Below, piece by piece: positions 6,265 through 9,778 of a stretch of DNA of 9,778 bases. The stretch lies in NCBI GenBank assembly GCA_902494465.1, contig CABUTH010000060.1:1-9778 (forward strand), in the 5' to 3' direction. Every line of letters starts with the position of its first letter. Position 1 is the stretch's first letter. The notes under the pieces were generated by a model. That model was given only the letters and a program-made list of their open reading frames with translations. It was not told where the DNA came from and ran no database searches. This stretch comes from an uncultured Collinsella sp. (GTDB taxonomy: Bacteria; Actinomycetota; Coriobacteriia; Coriobacteriales; Coriobacteriaceae). Both the position numbers and the translations under genes were made by a program.

Positions 6265-8565
6265 CTACTTGATTTTGGTTGTACCCGGCGCCAGGTTGGG
6301 GTCGGTTTCGTTGGCCTCGGTCTGGAAGTGCTCGGTGTACACGTTCTTGCCGTCGCGGAACATCTCGTAGTATTGCATCTTGGCGTAATCCTCGCGTGCC
6401 TTGGTGGCGGCTGCTGCGGCGGCGTCGTCACCGGTGACGTTGGAGGAGAGCGCCCAACGCAGGCTGGAGTCCTCGTAGCCGACCGAGTTGATAGCGGGCA
6501 GCGACTCGCGCAGCGTCATGTGCGCTTTCTGGTAGTCAGTCAGCGGGGCGCCAATCAGCTGCATGAGCTGCGTGGACAGGTAGTTGGTGGACAGGTCGTC
6601 GACCTCACTCGTCTGGTCGCAGCCGGCAACGTCGTAGTTGGCCCAGATGATGTAGTCGGTCTGCCACAGACGTTCCTGGTGCGTGGCATCGTCCTCGCCG
6701 GTAAACCACTTGTCGTTGAACTTGGATGGGAAGAACGGCTGGTGGTCGCCCCAGAACACCACGACCACCTTACGGTCGAGCTTGCTCAGGGCGTTGAGGA
6801 AGTAACGCAGCGCCTGGTCGGATTGCTCGATGCACGAGACATACTCGTCGACATCGGAGAGCGTACCGTCCTCGATGGTCTTGGCGTCCAGGTCGGTCGT
6901 GTCGATGTTCAGGTGCATCTGCTTGTCGACCGGCAGCAGGCCCGTGTCGTAGCCCGAGTGGTTCTGCATGGTCACGTCGAAAATAAACTGCGGATCGGCG
7001 TTCTGGTCGAGCAGCTCAAGAATCTTGTCGTAGGTCGCCTGGTCGGTCACCATGCCGCGCAGGGTATCGGCGCCCTGGAAGTCGTTGATGGACAGGAACT
7101 GGTCAAAGCCAAAGTCCTTGTAGACGTTCTCGCGGTTCCAGTTGGTGGCGTGGTTGGGGTGCATGGCCGTGGTGGAATATCCGAGCGATTTGAACTGTTC
7201 TGCCAGGTTCCCGGTCGTCTCCATGTTGTAGATGGTGTAGGGGTACACGCCCGAGCCCAGGTTGGCCATGGAGTTGCCGGTCATAAACTCAAACTCGGTA
7301 TTGGCGGTACCGCCGCCGTAGGCGCTCACATAGAGCTTGCCGCGGCTGAGGCAGTTGGACAGGTTCATAAAGTACTGCGGGCCCTCGTAGCCGGCGCGCA
7401 TGTTCTGGTAGATCGAAAGGTCTGAGAAGGTCTCGTTCATGATGGCGATGACCGTGGGCTTCTCGCTGTCGAACTGCTCCTTTGCGGCGGCGCGCTCGTC
7501 GCTCTTGGCCGCGTCGGACTTGTCGTAGGCCTTGGCGTACTTTTTGAGCGTGGCCTTGGCATCGTCGACGGAGTAGTCGGCGGGTTTGGGCGGCTTGATG
7601 GACTGCGCCGCACTAATAAAGGCGGGTAGGTAGCCCTCGCGCCAGTAGCTCTCGAGCGGGCGCCAGGTGTAGACGGTGATGCCGAGGGTGTTGTAGTAGT
7701 CGATGAGCGTGACATGCGCGGTTACGCCGCCCAGGCACAGCACTGCCACGAGCAGGTTGGTGAGCAGCATGCGCTTGGCGTTGGCGGCACCCTTCTGACG
7801 GTGCGGTGCCATCAGGCCGGCGTACTCGCACAGCAGCATGGCGATGGCGGTAAAGCCCATGGACAGCACACAGAACAGCGAGATGGAGAAGGTGTAGCCG
7901 GTGCCGGCGACCGCGGCGGCGGTGGAGATGGCCGAAAGGTCGCCCGGCTGGATGGGCATGGATTTAAACGTGATGACGAAGAACTCGGCAATGCCCAGGA
8001 CAAAGAGGGCAAAGGCCAGGACCGCGGGAGCTGCGCCGTGGCGCTGGAACAGGAAGAACAAGCCGATCATGAGCACGGTGATGATGGCCCACTCGAGCAG
8101 GATGCACAGGGGGTAGACCCAAGTAAAGTCGTGGTTGGACGAGACCTCCATGCCCAGCAGCGCAAAGACGCCGGCGAGCAGCAGGCACAGGACGGCGGCG
8201 ACGAGTGGTTTGCCCACAAAGGCGCCGCGCAGGCGGGCGAGCTTGCCGGTGGGGGCGGGGGCGTCGGGCTTGGCGAACGCAAAGACGCGCGGGGCGATGC
8301 GATCGCGGGCGATGCTGGCCCAGGCGCATCCGGTGAGGATGGCGTTGGTCAGGATGAGCATCACAAAGGCGAGCGGCTCGTTTTGGGCGACGAGGCCAAT
8401 GGCGCCCCAAATAGTCAAAAAGACCTGGAACAGGCCGAAGACGACGCTCCACCCAAGAGCGCTTTTGGCAACGGTGCCCGACTGAGCGCGAATGGCCTTG
8501 GCCTCGCGCAAGACAAGGTAGACGGTCGCCGCAAGACCGACGAGCGAGATGGCGGCAGCGAACAT
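6265..8565 (-). CDS. LtaS-type membrane phosphoglycerol transferase
   Basis: A 766-residue polytopic membrane enzyme of the lipoteichoic-acid-synthase/sulfatase (alkaline phosphatase) superfamily. The family transfers glycerophosphate from phosphatidylglycerol to a growing polymer or glycolipid outside the cell. Residues 1-290 contain about eight hydrophobic segments (near 2-19, 37-60, 65-85, 120-139, 149-174, 180-200, 225-250, 267-286), more than the five of S. aureus LtaS. The extracellular domain begins near 360. Metal ligand E378 (in MNETFSD), catalytic T423 (in ANTEFEF), W476 and R478 (NWNRE), H536 (QNHSGYD) and D607-H608 (WGDHQPF) are all present. The E-to-T spacing of 45 equals that of S. 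aureus LtaS (E255, T300). Start chosen at ATG 8565 because GAGGAG lies seven bases upstream; a GTG at 8580 would add five residues but overlaps that site. Its exact acceptor is unknown. Confidence 0.9.
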   Translation of the reverse strand: MFAAAISLVGLAATVYLVLREAKAIRAQSGTVAKSALGWSVVFGLFQVFLTIWGAIGLVAQNEPLAFVMLILTNAILTGCAWASIARDRIAPRVFAFAKPDAPAPTGKLARLRGAFVGKPLVAAVLCLLLAGVFALLGMEVSSNHDFTWVYPLCILLEWAIITVLMIGLFFLFQRHGAAPAVLAFALFVLGIAEFFVITFKSMPIQPGDLSAISTAAAVAGTGYTFSISLFCVLSMGFTAIAMLLCEYAGLMAPHRQKGAANAKRMLLTNLLVAVLCLGGVTAHVTLIDYYNTLGITVYTWRPLESYWREGYLPAFISAAQSIKPPKPADYSVDDAKATLKKYAKAYDKSDAAKSDERAAAKEQFDSEKPTVIAIMNETFSDLSIYQNMRAGYEGPQYFMNLSNCLSRGKLYVSAYGGGTANTEFEFMTGNSMANLGSGVYPYTIYNMETTGNLAEQFKSLGYSTTAMHPNHATNWNRENVYKDFGFDQFLSINDFQGADTLRGMVTDQATYDKILELLDQNADPQFIFDVTMQNHSGYDTGLLPVDKQMHLNIDTTDLDAKTIEDGTLSDVDEYVSCIEQSDQALRYFLNALSKLDRKVVVVFWGDHQPFFPSKFNDKWFTGEDDATHQERLWQTDYIIWANYDVAGCDQTSEVDDLSTNYLSTQLMQLIGAPLTDYQKAHMTLRESLPAINSVGYEDSSLRWALSSNVTGDDAAAAAATKAREDYAKMQYYEMFRDGKNVYTEHFQTEANETDPNLAPGTTKIK

Positions 8566-8572
8566 GCTGAGA

Positions 8573-8578
8573 CTCCTC
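8573..8578 (-). promoter_or_regulatory. Ribosome site that decides the LtaS-type start
   Basis: On the minus strand GAGGAG ends seven bases before the ATG at 8565. It overlaps the upstream in-frame GTG (8580-8578), which itself has only AT-rich sequence before it. The ATG is therefore the better start. Confidence 0.75.
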
Positions 8579-8673
8579 ACAAACTAAAACGTACGAAAGC
8601 GGGGGTTTACCCGATTGTTACCAAGATATGCGCTGCAATTGGTGGCTGCGCACAACAACCAGCCATATTAACG

Positions 8674-8683
8674 CGCACGTGCG
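8674..8683. promoter_or_regulatory. Perfect 10-bp palindrome between divergent genes
   Basis: CGCACGTGCG is a perfect palindrome with a CACGTG core, midway in the 213-base gap between the divergent LtaS-type and nitroreductase genes. It could be a shared regulator site. I see no convincing -35/-10 pair for either gene; GATAAT at 8716-8721 is a possible -10 for the nitroreductase but lacks a -35. Confidence 0.25.
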
Positions 8684-8778
8684 GCGGTGTGGCGCAATGT
8701 AGTGGCGGCCTGCGCGATAATGGACGGGAATTACACGGAAACGTAAAGGCTTCTTAAAGAATTAGCGAGGATAGAGCT

Positions 8779-9654
8779 ATGGGCGAGCAGGTTTGTATGA
8801 CGGGCACCGAGTACTGCGGCGGAGCTGTGGGCGTGGACGCGGGCGGCTATCCGGTCGAGACTACGGGCAACGCGGCGCTGGACATCTTGGAACACCGCTC
8901 GTCCACGCGTGCCTTCGCGCGTGATGACGACGACCGTCCCGTGGCGGTGACCGACGAGCAGCGGGCGGCGATCTTGCATGCGGCGAGCCGCGCGCCGTCG
9001 GCGGGCGCCATGATGATGTATTCCATCGTGAGCATCCGCGAGCAGGCAACGCTCGACCGCCTGGCCGACCTGTGCGACCACCAGCCCATGATCGCCAAGG
9101 CGCCCTGGGTACTTATATTTGTGGTCGACTATGCCAAGTGGATCGATCTGTTTGAGCACGTGGGCTGCTTTGAGCCCGAGTTTGTAGAGCGTACGGGCAA
9201 GGCGCCCCGCCGCGCGCCGGGTCTGGGCGACTTTGCCATCGCGGCTCAGGATGCCGTGATCGCCGCGCAAAACGCCGTGGTTGCCGCCGAGGCCCTGGGG
9301 CTGGGGAGCTGCTATATCGGCGACATCGTCGAGAACGCCGAGGAAGTTGCCGCGCTGCTCGATCTGCCGCCCTATACCATGCCGCTGTCGATGCTCATCA
9401 TCGGCACGCCCCGTAAGGAGCGCCCGGCAATCGCGCACCCCGTGGTGAACCTGGTGCACGAGGAGCGCTACTGCCGTGCGGATGCCGCGACTATGGATGC
9501 GCAGGTGGCCGAGATGGATGCGATGTTTCGCCCGCACGCCCGCGAGGTGGGGGAGCGCGTCGTGGATATCTACACCCGCAAGCACACGAGCCCCTTTATG
9601 GCCGAGATGAGCCGCTCCATGGAGTGGTGGTTCAAAAACTGGCTCGGAAAATGA
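8779..9654 (+). CDS. Nitroreductase family flavoprotein
   Basis: A 291-residue soluble protein of the FMN-dependent nitroreductase family, which uses NAD(P)H to reduce nitro groups, quinones or flavins. Family marks are ILEHRSSTRAF with the FMN-phosphate-contacting HRSSTR at 39-44, the active-site segment RAPSAGAMMM (71-80), and GLGSCYIGDI (174-183) of the second flavin-binding region. The C-terminal tail of about 75 residues (HPVVNLV onward, ending WWFKNWLGK) resembles the tails of NfsA/FRP-like members. About 30 residues, including two cysteines, precede the fold and look like an added N-terminal extension. The ATG is supported by GAGGA seven bases upstream; a second in-frame ATG is at 8797. 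It is divergent from the LtaS-type gene. An IS element begins four bases after its stop, so no terminator of its own is visible. The physiological substrate is unknown. Confidence 0.9.
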   Translation: MGEQVCMTGTEYCGGAVGVDAGGYPVETTGNAALDILEHRSSTRAFARDDDDRPVAVTDEQRAAILHAASRAPSAGAMMMYSIVSIREQATLDRLADLCDHQPMIAKAPWVLIFVVDYAKWIDLFEHVGCFEPEFVERTGKAPRRAPGLGDFAIAAQDAVIAAQNAVVAAEALGLGSCYIGDIVENAEEVAALLDLPPYTMPLSMLIIGTPRKERPAIAHPVVNLVHEERYCRADAATMDAQVAEMDAMFRPHAREVGERVVDIYTRKHTSPFMAEMSRSMEWWFKNWLGK

Positions 9655-9658
9655 CGAA

Positions 9659-9778
9659 TGGGGGTGCGGACGATTTCTTGGACCGCGCCTAGGCGTATCC
9701 AAGCTTCCTGCGGTACTCCATCGGGCTCAGCCACCCGAGGGACTTCTTGATCCGCTCCTCACGATAGTACACGAGGTA
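9659..9778 (-). mobile_element. IS3-family insertion sequence, right end (cut by window)
   Basis: The minus strand carries the end of an IS3-type transposase (stop at 9689) followed by about 30 non-coding bases that finish in CACCCCCA. Read from the plus strand this end begins TGGGGGTGCGGACG, fitting the TG...CA termini of IS3-family elements. The other end lies outside the window, so the inverted repeat and the target duplication (perhaps GAA, 9656-9658) cannot be confirmed. Confidence 0.6.
9689..9778 (-). CDS. IS3-family transposase, C-terminal end only
   Basis: The last 29 codons before a TAG stop read YLVYYREERIKKSLGWLSP followed by MEYRRKLGYA. This matches the conserved tail of the OrfB integrase (rve/DDE) domain in IS3-family transposases: YNxxRxxxxLxxxSPxEYR, just after the catalytic Glu region. 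The frame is open to the window edge, so the gene continues beyond it and is incomplete here because of the window, not a visible mutation. The catalytic DDE residues lie outside. It converges with the nitroreductase. Confidence 0.85.
   Translation of the reverse strand, partial: YLVYYREERIKKSLGWLSPMEYRRKLGYA

Noticed and set aside
5918..6370. Plus-strand open frame of 150 residues
   Set aside because: It begins inside the flavodoxin 3' region, crosses two terminators and enters the antisense of the LtaS-type gene. Only the part from 5999 is kept, as a weak finding.
6328..7425. Plus-strand open frame of 365 residues
   Set aside because: It is antisense to the catalytic domain of the LtaS-type enzyme. 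The Val/Gly/His-rich content reflects codon bias of the real gene.
7714..8757. Plus-strand open frame of 347 residues
   Set aside because: It is antisense to the membrane part of the LtaS-type gene. Its Gly/Asp/Gln/Glu-rich content is the mirror of hydrophobic codons.
8731..9702. Minus-strand open frame of 323 residues
   Set aside because: It is antisense to the whole nitroreductase and crosses the IS boundary in a frame that does not match the transposase.

Overview
The window looks like chromosomal DNA of a high-GC Gram-positive gut actinobacterium. The best guess is a Collinsella-like member of the Coriobacteriia. This rests on strong G/C preference at third codon positions, an LAXTG-type sorting signal, a Gram-positive LtaS-type polymerase and the overall gene content. 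It is an inference, not a database match.

Layout. Bases 1-285 hold no recognisable gene but contain a strong hairpin terminator (206-241). A minus-strand gene (286-1299) encodes a secreted coiled-coil protein with a C-terminal LANTG wall-sorting signal. It is divergent from a two-gene operon (1514-3367 and 3368-5227, junction TAAATG) encoding the two halves of an asymmetric heterodimeric ABC exporter. Next, with its own likely promoter, is a flavodoxin-fold gene (5349-5906) ending in a clear intrinsic terminator. The 358-base gap after it (5907-6264) holds that terminator, the terminator of the next minus-strand gene, and a perfect 10-bp inverted repeat. A minus-strand gene (6265-8565) encodes a membrane-bound LtaS-type phosphoglycerol transferase with all key active-site residues. 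Divergent from it is a flavin-dependent nitroreductase (8779-9654). The window ends inside an IS3-family insertion sequence: the last 29 codons of its transposase lie on the minus strand, and the element's apparent end is only 4 bases past the nitroreductase stop.

Function. Most of the set concerns the cell envelope: a wall-anchored surface protein, a multidrug- or lipid-type exporter and a glycerophosphate polymer synthase. The other two are flavin redox proteins (a flavodoxin and a nitroreductase). No single pathway joins them, and apart from the ABC pair each gene seems to be its own transcription unit. I found no CRISPR array, tRNA, rRNA, phage module or obvious defence system. The points most worth checking are the asymmetric ATPase sites of the exporter, the flavodoxin family with its palindrome-rich promoter, the long inverted repeat at 6192-6237, and the IS end abutting the nitroreductase.
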